Part shown: positions 10,778-20,923 of the stretch, in pieces
Layout: each line of letters starts with the position of its first letter
How positions within the stretch are numbered: position 1 is the stretch's first letter
Assembly (NCBI RefSeq): GCF_000715075.1
Contig: NC_134085.1
Location: forward strand, 134,802,060 to 134,866,059
Source of the DNA: Nicotiana tabacum
Lineage: Eukaryota; Streptophyta; Magnoliopsida; Solanales; Solanaceae
Length of the DNA: 64,000 nt
Direction: 5' to 3'
The notes under the pieces: generated by a model
Seen by the model: the letters and a program-made list of their open reading frames with translations, nothing else
The model's database searches: none
What the model was told of the DNA's origin: nothing
Translations under genes and position numbers: made by a program

Positions 10778-12440
10778 GCCATTGGCCTCAGGGAGTCTCT
10801 TTTCTGATCTATTTTAGATCTTTTCGCATTAGGGACAATGCAAATTTTTTAAGTGTGGGGTGGTTGGCCCCTATTTTAATGTACTTACTTTTATTTTTTT
10901 CGTATTTTGTTTGATTGAGTTTAGTTATTTTGTTTGATTTTGTTTAGTTTGTTAAAATTGCTTTTAGTTTGTTTTGTTAGAATATAGTGTTGATAGATAG
11001 TAAGTAATCCTAATTTTGGTTTAGATCCTTCCTGGATTTTCTTGTTGAAAAATAAAGTCGAAATTCGAAAAAAAAATCCGTCAAAAAAATTCAAATTTTT
11101 TGAGTTTGCAGCTTTTGTTTTGTTTTATTTTCAGTTTAGTCTAGTTTTGGTTTAAATTAAAAATTTCCCCTTGGTTTTTCTTTACACCATGGTTCTTCTC
11201 CAATGGTGTATTTGAACCGGGTATAGTGTAATTTTTATTTCAATTGAATAAAAAGTTCCTAACTTACAGAGTTAATCTCCTCAAATGCACATGCTTTAGA
11301 AGTTATATGTACCTTATTTGTGATGTTCAACTCTCAGTTCTTGATTCTAAAGTAAGTGCCTTAAATTGTGTATTTATAACTATGCTTAACTGCTTTGACT
11401 AGAGAGTCGAGAAAGATCCAAGCTTGAATGAGTTGTGTGCCAATGTGTGAGTGAGGTTGTTGAAATATTCTGTGTATAATAGTTGATATCTAGAACTTGC
11501 CCCCAAGTATTTGCAAAGCGAAATAGTAGCATTATTCAGTTTAGGAGATGATATAGGCATTTCTTTGTTAAACCAGTTTTATAATTGTTCCCACCTAGTT
11601 GTATATATCTTAGTCAAACCTTTTGAGCCGTTAATACTATTTCTTTGGCATCCGCATTATAAACCTTACAAATTTATGTAAATATTTCAGTTATTTTAAC
11701 CTCTATCTCTCATGAACACTTAGTGTTGTTTTAATGTTGTTAAAGTTGAGAAGAGATTTGTTTATTTAAAAAAATACATATATATATGTATATATATAGG
11801 GGATGGATTTTCATTAGGAACATTCCCTAGCTTATGGTGCTTAAAGAGAATGAGATTTGTTGTTATTATGTAAAACCTCAAAAAAAAAGGTTGGAGATGG
11901 TTTAACATAAGAGTAATGCTGAAATTATGAAATGAAATGTTGTATGTATGAAGTGCTCAAAGAGATGTAGCTACTACATTCTATATTTATCACACCCTTC
12001 CTCAGCCTGCATTACAACCAATTAAAGTCCTATTTGATCTTTGATTGAATAAGCTCAATTAGTAGAGTATTACATTAGGGGCAAGCATATGGTATGTCAT
12101 CTGTTGCACATGAACTACAATTCTGAGAGTGAGTTAATTCTTCCTATTTTGAGTTCCTAAATATTTGTGAATACTATGTTGAGAGGAACTAGTCTATATT
12201 AGTTGTGGGAGGGCATATAATTTGTGAAAGCAAGGAAACGTTTTAACCTTAGTGTTAGAGTAAGTGAGCAAGTTATGAAAATGCGTGGCACTTGTGAGTC
12301 ATGTCTTGAGGTTGAACTATTATGAATTGGTACTTAAGTGTCAGCATGTGTTGTTAGAAAAATTGCTTGATAAAAAGGTCGTCCTTATGTGAAATGTATG
12401 TTAATTGCTCGAGGACGAGCAATGGTCTAGTGTGGAGTGT
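10778..12440 (+). other. Athila 3' spacer and polypurine tract
   Basis: AT-rich non-coding sequence with a short TA-rich run near 11775-11800. The last bases before the 3' LTR (tagtgtggagtg, about 12428-12439) are the purine-rich tract where plus-strand synthesis would start. No gene seen. Confidence 0.6.
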
Positions 12441-13551
12441 TGATCATAGGCTAAAAACTCGTGTTTTAGTCGTTGTAACAACACTTTAATTATTGCATTT
12501 TACAAAAGTTTGAGCTTAAATGATAATGAATTATACTAAATTCATGTTTTATGCCTTGCAGAAAGCTAATCCGACTTAAGAAATAAATTTGGGATGAATT
12601 TGATTGATTTGGGGCTTTGAAGTCTGAGTAAAAGCTAAATAAATCAAGTAGGGATCGTGTTCGGGGGTCGCAAAGCAAGCCCGGATGGCAAAACAAATGA
12701 AAAAACGAAGCAGCGCAAAATTTTGCACTGTCGCGCCGTTGGGGGCACCGGGGCAGTGCAAAAATCTGCGCTGCATTGTTTTGCTCCATTAAAATACATT
12801 CTGCCTCTGTCCAATCCATGTACACGCCGCGGGGTGAGCCGTGGGGGGCACCGCGAACGTGTAAAAATCACAGATTTACTCTATTTTGGTCTAAAAAGGG
12901 CATAATTGTCAAAACCCCTTCAGACACGATTAAAAAAAAGCATCCATTATTGACGGACCAAGCCTGTTTTGAGAGTTAAAGAGACGAGGAGATCCATCTT
13001 GGAGGATCAAAATCAAGAGGAGACAACACTTTGGAGCAAGGATTAAAAGCGTTTTTCTAAACTTTCTTCTAGTATCTATTTATTTGATGTTTATGACTTA
13101 TATTGTTGATGTTTGTATAATTATGAGTGGCTAAAAACCCAAATATTCTGGGGTTATGGGTGTTAGATAATTATGTTGTTTGAAGCTTAGATTGATGATC
13201 TTGAAATTATCGTTAAGGGTTGTTTATTTGATTCTGCTATTAATTCTTGATTGCATATAGAATCAAATAGAGCAAGATCTGGATCATGGGCATCAGGTGA
13301 AAGATTCGCAATTAAGATAGAACTATACTTAATTGCCTTGTTTGGTTGAGAAATAGAATTTGTAAATGCATTTGAGTTAATATTAATACCATAGAAATAT
13401 AGGTATTAATTTAACTTGAATAGGCGCATAAGAAATCGATAGATTCTTATGGGTATTATTAACCCTATAATCAATAACCTAGATAATTTAATAAATCATT
13501 TTTAAGCTAAAAACGTAGCATGATCATCTAACACCCATAACCCCAGAATAT
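12441..13551 (+). repeat. Athila element 3' LTR, 3'-truncated
   Basis: Begins TGATCATAGG like the 5' LTR and follows it, with indels, until about 13545-13551. There the match stops and a second copy of the left flank begins. The last 250 or so bases of the LTR are missing. A microhomology of about seven bases (agaatat versus agaacat) spans the joint. Confidence 0.85.
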
Positions 13552-13814
13552 TGTACGGAATATAAAAACTTAGAAAATCAATATAAAACTAAGGCATGTA
13601 ACGACTTGAGTCACATAAATACTTTTACGGATAAAGAATGTAACAACATCAAGAAGATGAAAACAGGCGGACCCAGAATTTGATCATGACGGGGGAACCA
13701 TTGTCTTGAGCATGCCAATTACTAGTAATCGGCGCAGCTCTATGAAAACATAATGTCTGCTAACTTATCAACAAAACACAAACTTAATATTATCAAATAT
13801 CATTATATGCTAAT
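13551..13814. repeat. Right copy of about 267-bp flank repeat
   Basis: Matches 147-413 and includes a second copy of the hAT-like left end (gatgaaaa at 13656-13663, then caggcgg with two bases lost). It is continuous with the rest of the hAT-like element at 13815. Confidence 0.8.
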
Positions 13815-14669
13815 ATAAGAAAAGTACATCATTCGCTCATACTTGAACGCGATGTGCTTTCATATTTTGAAAACGATCAATAATAGCATTGTTACTTACA
13901 TTTGTAAATATTTTCTTCTCAAAGTAACAAAATAAACAATCATTTAAAAATGTATCCTATAAAAGATGCCTTAATTCAAAGATTTTGTTTGAAAAGAAAC
14001 ACTTCAATGAAAGAATGTCTCAAAATAACATTAGTACACAATATTCTAACGCCTATAAAATTAATTTGGCGTTCACTTATTGGCTCTTAAACTCTTTGTA
14101 GAAAGAAAAATTTGATACCAAATTATTTTGCCAAATTAATATTTTCAAAATAAATTATTTTTTACTCAAATAAAGATTAAGATTTTACTCAAATAAACTT
14201 ATTGTTTCAGCTGAAGAATTGTCTCAAACTTTGTAGCCGTCGCCCATTCGGACTATTGAATTTGATCTCGATCTCGAGCAGAAGTGGAAAAGGGATTTTA
14301 TTTTTCAGCAGAAGGGGTGAGCAGTTTGCTTGGAGAAGAGAAGTGAGAGGCAGAAGGGTTAGTTTTGTTTTTAGTTTGGAAAAGGATAAAAGTTAAAATT
14401 TTAGGTTGACTATTGTGTACAAGTATTAAAGCATTCAACTGCTCACCCCTTTGTTGGAGTGCTGGAGCCAGTTTCGAACCTCGAACTGTCAAGTAATTGA
14501 AGTGCTTGAGCAAGTTACAAAACCAACGTTTCCACCCTTCTTTTTGTTTATTGAGGGGGCTAAATAAATTATTTGAGGGGTCACCAGTGTATATACAAAT
14601 ATAAAAAAAATATTTATAGTATTTTTTGTGAAACTAACGGGTTACGGGGGTCAGGTAGGTCCGCCTCTG
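13815..14669. mobile_element. Right part of hAT-like element
   Basis: AT-rich, no transposase. It ends in GGTCCGCCTCTG. A short frame at 14202-14396 has no recognisable product. Confidence 0.5.
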
Positions 14670-14809
14670 AATGAAAACAACATAAATTTAACATAACAAC
14701 TAAACTATCAATAAATAAAAGGAATACTTATGACTATAATAAATAGTTGGAGGATAACATGTGTGATGTTTCTATTTGGTGGAGCGAAAAAATTAAATAT
14801 TACCAACAT

Positions 14810-14882
14810 TGTGACTGAGACTAGCTTAGTGGAGCTCAATTTTAGCTCCAGTGGCTGGATCTGGAAGCTTCTGAAGAGTCCC

Positions 14883-14917
<35 letters not shown>

Positions 14918-15123
14918 GAAAATGAAAATAGAAGAAGAATACTTTGATGAAGAATGAAGCTCAATTGTATTGAATATGTACAATAACATATATACAAGCA
15001 AAGAGAGTGACAACTGCACATCTTGACCACTAACTATCGTCAGTTGTATCCTAACTAACTAACCTACTAACTCTACCTTTAACTAACATACAAAATGTAT
15101 ACAAAAGAATAAATACAATCTCA
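14810..15123 (-). repeat. Copia 3' LTR
   Basis: On the minus strand it starts TGAGATTG right after the purine-rich tract GAGGGGGAGCAT and probably ends TCAGTCACA, 314 bp in all. A TATA-like TGTATATATG lies inside (plus 14990-14999). It contains a (GA)n run at 14886-14914. The outer boundary is set by the TG...CA rule only, because the partner LTR is absent. Confidence 0.65.
14886..14914. repeat. (GA)n microsatellite
   Basis: About 14 uninterrupted GA units inside the copia LTR. Confidence 0.95.
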
Positions 15124-15272
15124 ATGCTCCCCCTCAAATTGGACGAACTTGCTCAAAATAGTAGAGTATTTGATGCCTGTGAGTGACTTGGTAAGAAGGT
15201 CTGCAAGCTGGTCGTTGGTGGCAATGTAATGCAAGGAAACCAGACCTTCCTGTAGCTGCTTTCGAACAAAGT
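15124..15272 (-). pseudogene. Copia RNase H C terminus
   Basis: The minus-strand translation includes FVRKQLQEGLVSLHYI and then QLADLLTKSLTG, the conserved end of copia RNase H, followed by a stop and the polypurine tract. It is the continuation of 17013-17297, from which it was separated by the insertion at 15273-17012. Confidence 0.85.
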
Positions 15273-15690
15273 TGATAACAATATGATAGGGGTCCAAGAA
15301 CTACTAAGAAAAATCAAGAAACGAGCGGAAGCTAAAAGAAAAAAAGAAATAAAAAAGAACGGAAATTAAAGATAGATTGAATTCAAGAAAGAGTTTCTTG
15401 AATTCAAGAAGTCTATTTTTGAAGTTGAATCCTAAAAAAAACAATTAGCTAACCAAGAACTAATCTCCTTTGATAGAGAATTAAAACAAGAAATAGGTTG
15501 TGAAACCCGACCCTTTAGAATAACAAGAACAACAATAAGCCTAAACTTATCACCTTTCTTAAATATCTAGAAGTGATCTAAGATTTCGAATTGAGTTTAA
15601 TCTTACCACCTTAAGTTGAGTCTTGAAGAATAAATCCAAGAGTAGCCACACACAAGAGTGCAAGGAAAATCTCACAATTTCTATTGATAT
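15273..15690 (-). repeat. Partial LTR (3' half)
   Basis: Aligns with 15914 to about 16330 with modest divergence. It starts TGATAAC on the plus strand (TTATCA end on the minus strand) and loses similarity at about 15690. Confidence 0.8.
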
Positions 15691-15899
15691 TGTCTCTAAT
15701 AATCTTCAAGAATTATGATCCCCTTTTCTTGTTTCTTTTCTTGACTTGGAAACCAAATAATACTTGAATTTTGATATAATAATGAGCAATAACACTTTTC
15801 TTTTTGGGCTGATTTCTTTTGTTTTTTTTTATATTTTCATTTTGTTTTCTGCTCAAGAATCTTCCAAGATCATCAAGATTGAAATTTTGATTAGTCTAT

Positions 15900-15911
15900 G
15901 CTCTGATACCA
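15900..15911 (-). other. Primer binding site, initiator tRNA-Met type
   Basis: The minus strand reads TGGTATCAGAGC, two bases after the LTR end. Confidence 0.8.
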
Positions 15912-15913
15912 CT

Positions 15914-16820
15914 TGATAACAATATTATAAGGGTCCAAGAACCACTAAGAAAAATCAAGAAACGAGCGGAAGCTAAAAAAAATAAAGAAACAAAAAAGAA
16001 CAAAAATTAAAGATAGATTGAAGTTGCTTGAATTCAAGAAGTCAATTTTTGAAGTTGAATCCTAACAACAACAATTAGCTAACGAAAAACTAATCGCCTT
16101 TGATAGAGAATTAAAACAAGAAATAGATTATGAAACTTGACCCTTTAGAATAACAAGAACAACAATAAACCTAAACTTATCACTTTTATTGAATACCTAG
16201 AAGTGATCTAAGAGTTCGAATAGAGTTTAATCTTACCACCTTAAGTTGAGTCTTGAATGTTGAAGAATAAATCCAAGAGTAGTCACACACAAGACTGCAA
16301 GAAAAATCTCACAATTTTTATTGATAATACCATCATAATCTAAGTCTAAAAACAAAGAAGATACCCCTTTATATAGAGAGGGGTCACGAAATTCTACCTA
16401 AAAAAATAAGAAAATAAAGTCCTAAACTACTTTGGACAACAAGTCTGACTACCTTAGAAAAACAATAACCTTAACTAATTAGTAAAGCAATAAATATAGT
16501 CCCAGAATATATGAAAATAATTATTAAACCAATCTTGGATAGAATCTTGAAAATCTTGAAGGAAATTTGCAAGCAACTTGGCACCAACTTGCACTCAACA
16601 TCTAGCACGCCTATTGTACCCTTCTTGGACATCAATTAAGTCCATTTTATGTTATAAAAATGTGCTTTATGTAAGACTTCATGGGCTGCAAGTTTGGATA
16701 CATTTTAGGTGCCAATTTGGTCCAACAGTGGCATGATTTGGATCTTCTTCAGAGGATGTTTCTTGGGATCTAATCCACCTCTTCTTGGACATGAATTTGG
16801 GTCATAAAATAATTATAACA
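15914..16820 (-). repeat. Complete LTR, 907 bp
   Basis: The minus strand runs from TGTTATAATT to TGTTATCA. A promoter-like CTATATAAAG sits at plus 16367-16376 within a GC-flanked context, and shared similarity with the partial LTR begins downstream of it. Confidence 0.75.
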
Positions 16821-17012
16821 CCTAGATAACTCATATCCTTTATCCTTAAGATCTTCCTCCCAACTAACAATTTCTTTGTTCGCTCCTGAAGTCCAATGAC
16901 CTTGTTTTGTAACTTTTTAGCTTGAGATCTTGTTAAAAGCCCTTTTTGAGATTCCAAAGCTTCATCTTTGTCCTTGAATATACTTCCTAGGATGCTATCA
17001 AAGGTAGAAGTA
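16821..17012 (-). pseudogene. C-terminal fragment of LTR-retrotransposon polyprotein
   Basis: A minus-strand frame ends just before the LTR and includes LLTRSQAKKLQ and a basic, Leu-rich tail. It resembles the C terminus of some plant Ty3 polyproteins; its enzymatic parts are missing. The frame's upstream residues (above about 17012) are host copia sequence read in a different frame. Confidence 0.5.
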
Positions 17013-18521
17013 TACTTCGATATATTTGGTACGTTCATAAAACACTGGGTTCCTTGCTATGTGTAAAGCTGACTCACTATCACAAAATACTCTAATAGGA
17101 GCAGGAGAGGGAACTATCAGTTTATCATGTAATCTTTTCAACCAAACTAGCCCCAACCCCTTTTCTCAAGGATCTGTATTAAGCTTCTGCTGAAGACAAT
17201 GAAATTGTCTCTTGCTTCTTGGATTTCTAGCTGATGGGACTACTTTCAGCAATACAATATAGCCACTACCAGATTTTCTTAAGTCTGGGCAAGCTGCCTA
17301 GTCAGAATCACAATAAGCTTTGATGGACCAGTCTGTATCACTAGGAAGAAACACACCCAGAGTAGGATCAGTTTTGAGGTATCTCAACATATGGAAAGCA
17401 GCCTTCAAATGGGGTTCCCTAGGGTCCTGCATAAATTGGCTGAGGTGTTGCACACTAAAAGCAATGTCCAACCTTGTGTTTGTGAGGAAGTTCAGCTTTC
17501 CAACTAGCTTTCTATAGTAAGTAGGGTATGTTAAAGGCACATCTCTTTTTGCTCTTAGTTTCACATTGGGATCAAGGGGTGAAGTGAGAGTACTGTACTC
17601 CAGGCAGTCATACTCCTTTAGTAATTCAAGAACAAACTTCATTTGTGAGATAATAACACCATCTGCCATGTACAAAACCTCCAAGCCTAAGAAATAGTGT
17701 AACTTTCCCAGATCCTTGATCTTGAACTTATTATGTAGGAAAGTTTTCAGCTGGTGCATTTCTGATTGGTCTGTCCCTATAAGTAGAACATCATCAATAT
17801 AAACTGCTACATATACAACTAAGTCCCCCTTCCTCTTGGAAAACAATGAGTAGTCATTTATAGAATGTTTATATCCCCTTGAACACAATACCTCGGTTAA
17901 TTTATCATACCGTTGTATACTTGCCTATTTCAAACCTACAGAGATTTATTCAATTTACAGGCCAATCCTTGGGTATCTACCAAAAGTCCTAGTGGGACTT
18001 TCATGTACACCTATTCATGCAAGTCATCATGAAGGAATGCATTATTTACATCCAATTGGAAGATGTTCCACCCACTCTTTACTGCAACTGCAATAAGTGT
18101 CCTAATTGTAGTCATCTTCCCCACTGGGGAAAATATTTCTGTGTACTCCACTCCTACTTGTTGTGTGTAGCCTTTCACTAATAACCTAGCCTTAAACCTT
18201 TCAATGTTTCCATCTGCTTTGTGCTTCACTTTATATACCTATTTACATCTTGTTGCCTTCTTTCCATGAGGCAGAGGTACCGGGTCCCATGTATTATTGG
18301 CATAAAGGGCTTCAAACTCCTAAACCGTAGCTGCTTGCCAAGCAGGGTTTAGAGCAGCTTCCTCAAATGAATATGGTTCAATATCATTGTGTATGCTACT
18401 TACCAAATATTGACTATCATGAACCAGGGTATTAGCAGGAATATGATGATGTTTAGAGAACAAGGCATTCGGGGAGAAATCGGTATGGTCATGTCTGTCT
18501 GTATGTTCATAAGAAGGTGGA
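17013..18521 (-). pseudogene. Copia reverse transcriptase and RNase H (first part)
   Basis: From high to low coordinates: a linker with the pattern around WDPVPLPHGKKATR, then an RT N-terminal block ([44 protein letters not shown]) at 18229-18011. A frame break follows near 17890-18010. The palm has the YIDDVLLIG catalytic box and YFLGLEV, then YRKLVGKLNFL and LRYLKTDPTLG (17888-17298). RNase H starts with AYCDSD and is stopped by TAG (family Trp), then continues to NPVFYERTKYIEV at about 17015, where the insertion begins. Stops and shifts make it a pseudogene. Confidence 0.87.
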
Positions 18522-18550
18522 TTTCATGACCCAATTTTCAATACAGGTCG
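18522..18550 (-). repeat. Inverted copy of the LTR 3' terminus
   Basis: Contains CATGACCCAATTTTCAATAC and matches the reverse complement of 32625-32653 at 26 of 29 positions. A normal plus-oriented LTR should start TGTAACGACC here. Confidence 0.75.
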
Positions 18551-19674
18551 TGACGGATATTCTGCGTTTGCGAAGGTCTGGGTCAGTGACCTTCGCATTT
18601 GTGTGAGGCGACTCGCGTTCACGTAGAGTAGAGTAGCTGGGCATGGTCAGCTTTGTTCGTCGCGTTCGCGAGTCCATGGACGCATTTGCGATGAAGACCC
18701 TTCAAAAGGCTTGAACCGATAGCCTTCGCGAATGCGAGGCCCCTATCGCGTTCGCGATGAAGGAGGGCAGCTAGGCAGTAAGTTTAAAATTGGGATTTAA
18801 GCTTAGTTGGGGTCATTTATTGTATCCTTGGGTTATTTGAGAGCTTTCAAAAAGGGGAATTCAACCTAGCAATTGTGAGGTAAGTTACTTCTACTTAATG
18901 TGAGTTTAATACTTGGTTTTTGGGTAGACTAACACACAAAAATTAGTAAAAATTATGGGATTAGAGTAAAACCTAGGATTTTGATAAAAACAAGATTTAA
19001 CCATGAAATTTGATATGGAATAGAGTAAAAATCATATATTCTCGATCCTTAGGCTATGGGTAACAACTTTCTTCAAATATTTCTAGAATTCGGGCACGTG
19101 GTCCCGGGGATAAATATTAGGAATCTTGTAATTTGGATTGGAAAATCACTCTAATGGTTAGGGTATGAACGTTTAAGCCTATATTGATTAGTTTCTATGC
19201 TATTTGGATAGTTTTGGAGTGTTTGGCACCAAATTGAGGGTTTGGGCTTAAGCTTGGGCCAGAAAGTAGACCGTGAAGAGAGGTAAGTCTTTTTTCTAAC
19301 CTTGTAAGAGGGAAATCTCCCCATAGGTAAATTTAATTAATATGTGATTTGAATTGTGGGGGGCTACGTATGCATGAAGTGATGAGAGTCCATACGTGGC
19401 TACTATTCCTGTTATGTCCGGGTAGTTCTAGGCTTACACCATGCTTTGTGGGTATTGTTATATGATGATAAAATATTGAATTGCATTGATTGAAACCTCG
19501 TTGAGAATGTTATGATATCAAGGATTTCAAGTAAATAACTATTTTGAAAAGAATTAAAGAAGCATTTAAGTTGTATTTCTACTTAACCGCGTCGCAAGTA
19601 TATTCCGCAAGCGGGGTGATTATTTTCACTACTCTCATGGGAGCAAGCCGTTCGCCTTGGCAGGTTGGTAATTG

Positions 19675-19706
<32 letters not shown>
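19675..19706. repeat. (TA)n microsatellite in LTR
   Basis: Short TA run. A roughly 120-bp GC-richer segment separates it from the next TA run. Confidence 0.95.
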
Positions 19707-19823
19707 ACCTCCTTTGAAGTACCCTGTGTGGATCCGAGGGCTGCTTCCGCTGGCTTTGCTAGCTTGCATGACGGGCTGTAAGACGCTCAATCAATCAGGG
19801 TGTTGCCGTGCCAATTGACTTGA

Positions 19824-19825
<2 letters not shown>

Positions 19826-19891
<66 letters not shown>
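19826..19891. repeat. (AT)n microsatellite in LTR
   Basis: About 33 AT units. Confidence 0.97.
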
Positions 19892-19895
<4 letters not shown>

Positions 19896-20734
19896 GTTCG
19901 GGTTGTTCGACCCTCGGCAGTGCATAGTTTACTTTTATGTTGGATCGGACCGAACATCCTCAATGGAAATCATGTGATAATGGAACCGGAACCTCTTATA
20001 ATTCATATGATTTATTGTTTGAAAGACCACTTGTTTTAAAAGAAGGAAATGCCTAGATTTATTAATTGATGAGAGGATTTTCAGTATTATTTCTTATTTG
20101 AACTTGTTCCTATCTATGTACATTGTAAATTGAAATATTTAACTTCATATTATCACATCATTGACAATAGTAAGTGTCAAGTCGACCCCTCGTCACTAAT
20201 TCTTCGAGGTTAGACTAGATACTTACTGGGTAAATATTGTTTATGTAGTCATACTACGCTTCTGTACTTAGTTGTAGAGGATCTGAGGCAGGTTCATCTG
20301 GCTACCCGTCTGGTGCGCATTCTTGATAGTTGGCCGAGATTGCATGGTGAATTGTTCCTTTCCGATGCCGTTCAGTAGCATGATGGAGTATCTCTTTTAT
20401 TTTTGACTGTCTATTCTATTTCAGGCAGTAGGATAGATATATTCTTTTGTATATTCTACTAGATGTCTATATACTTGTGACACCAGGTCTTGGCACACAT
20501 ATTAGTAGACTATTCTTTTGGAATGTAATCACTTAATTATGACATCATTTGGTCACTTCAGTTTTAAATTGCCTAAACTATTTATTATTATTGAATGTTT
20601 TAAATTTAATCTAAGTAAACGTTGGAAATGTTTTTGTAACATAAATAAAACCCACTAGTTGGTTAAGTTTTTCTTGCCTAACCTTGGTGTTGGGCGCCAT
20701 CGCGATGTGTATTGAAAATTAGGTCGTGACAACT

Positions 20735-20746
20735 TGGTATCAAAGC
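20735..20746 (+). other. Primer binding site, initiator tRNA-Met type
   Basis: TGGTATCAAAGC, one change from TGGTATCAGAGC, just after the LTR. Confidence 0.8.
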
Positions 20747-20923
20747 ACTAGGTTCACATAGGTCTTACAAGTTATAGGCAAACCTGGTAGAGTCTTGTGG
20801 ATCGGTATGGAGACATCTGTACTTATCTTCGAGAGGCTATAGGGTGTTAGGAAACTACTCTTTATTAATCTTCTATCGTGCAATTGATGGTATACTAAAT
20901 TTCCTTCTTCTATTCTCTCACAG

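Larger units (their letters stand above)
414..13551 (+). mobile_element. Athila-type Ty3/gypsy LTR retrotransposon, degenerate
   Basis: Roughly 13-kb element. In order it has: 5' LTR, tRNA-Asp primer site, gag, protease (segment duplicated), reverse transcriptase, RNase H, integrase, long spacer, third ORF, spacer, polypurine tract and truncated 3' LTR. The protein motifs (DLGAS protease, FMDDF reverse transcriptase, no chromodomain) and the extra ORF after integrase fit the Athila lineage. All frames carry stops or frameshifts, so it is not autonomous now. It sits inside the hAT-like element. Confidence 0.85.
252..14677. mobile_element. hAT-like non-autonomous DNA transposon, interrupted
   Basis: The left end reads CAGAGGCGGACC (260-271) and the right end is its exact reverse complement (14658-14669), a 12-bp terminal inverted repeat. 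The bases outside are gatgaaaa (252-259) and aatgaaaa (14670-14677), an 8-bp target duplication with one mismatch, which is the hAT signature. Own sequence is about 260-413 plus 13815-14669, roughly 1 kb, with no transposase frame, so it is non-autonomous. Everything between is a later retrotransposon insertion. The assignment to hAT rests on end sequence and duplication length only. Confidence 0.6.
15273..17012 (-). mobile_element. Minus-strand LTR retrotransposon remnant inserted in copia RNase H
   Basis: On the minus strand the order is: internal 3' end (17012-16821), full LTR (16820-15914), primer site and short internal 5' segment (15911-15691), then the 3' half of a second LTR (15690-15273). 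An LTR that serves both as a 3' LTR and as a 5' LTR with primer site means this is the collapsed remains of a tandem pair. The host copia frame reads up to about 17012 and resumes at 15272, with acttt/acttc as a possible short target duplication. The internal C-terminal peptide contains LLTRSQAKKLQ, typical of the end of some plant Ty3 polyproteins. Confidence 0.65.
18552..20731 (+). repeat. Chromovirus 5' LTR, lacking its 5' part
   Basis: Matches 27835-28507 plus 31243-32653 of the 3' LTR region and ends GTCGTGACA, four bases before the primer site. It has CGCG-rich words at 18560-18770 and two (AT)n runs. The first part of the LTR (the segment starting TGTAACGACC in the 3' copy) is absent. 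Confidence 0.8.

Noticed and set aside
14202..14396. 64-codon frame as a transposase fragment
   Set aside because: No DDE, hAT-dimerisation or zinc-finger motif; probably chance.
14440..14520. tRNA-derived SINE (box B-like ggttcgaaac on the minus strand)
   Set aside because: No matching box A, tail or target duplication could be found, so it is most likely chance within the hAT-like element.
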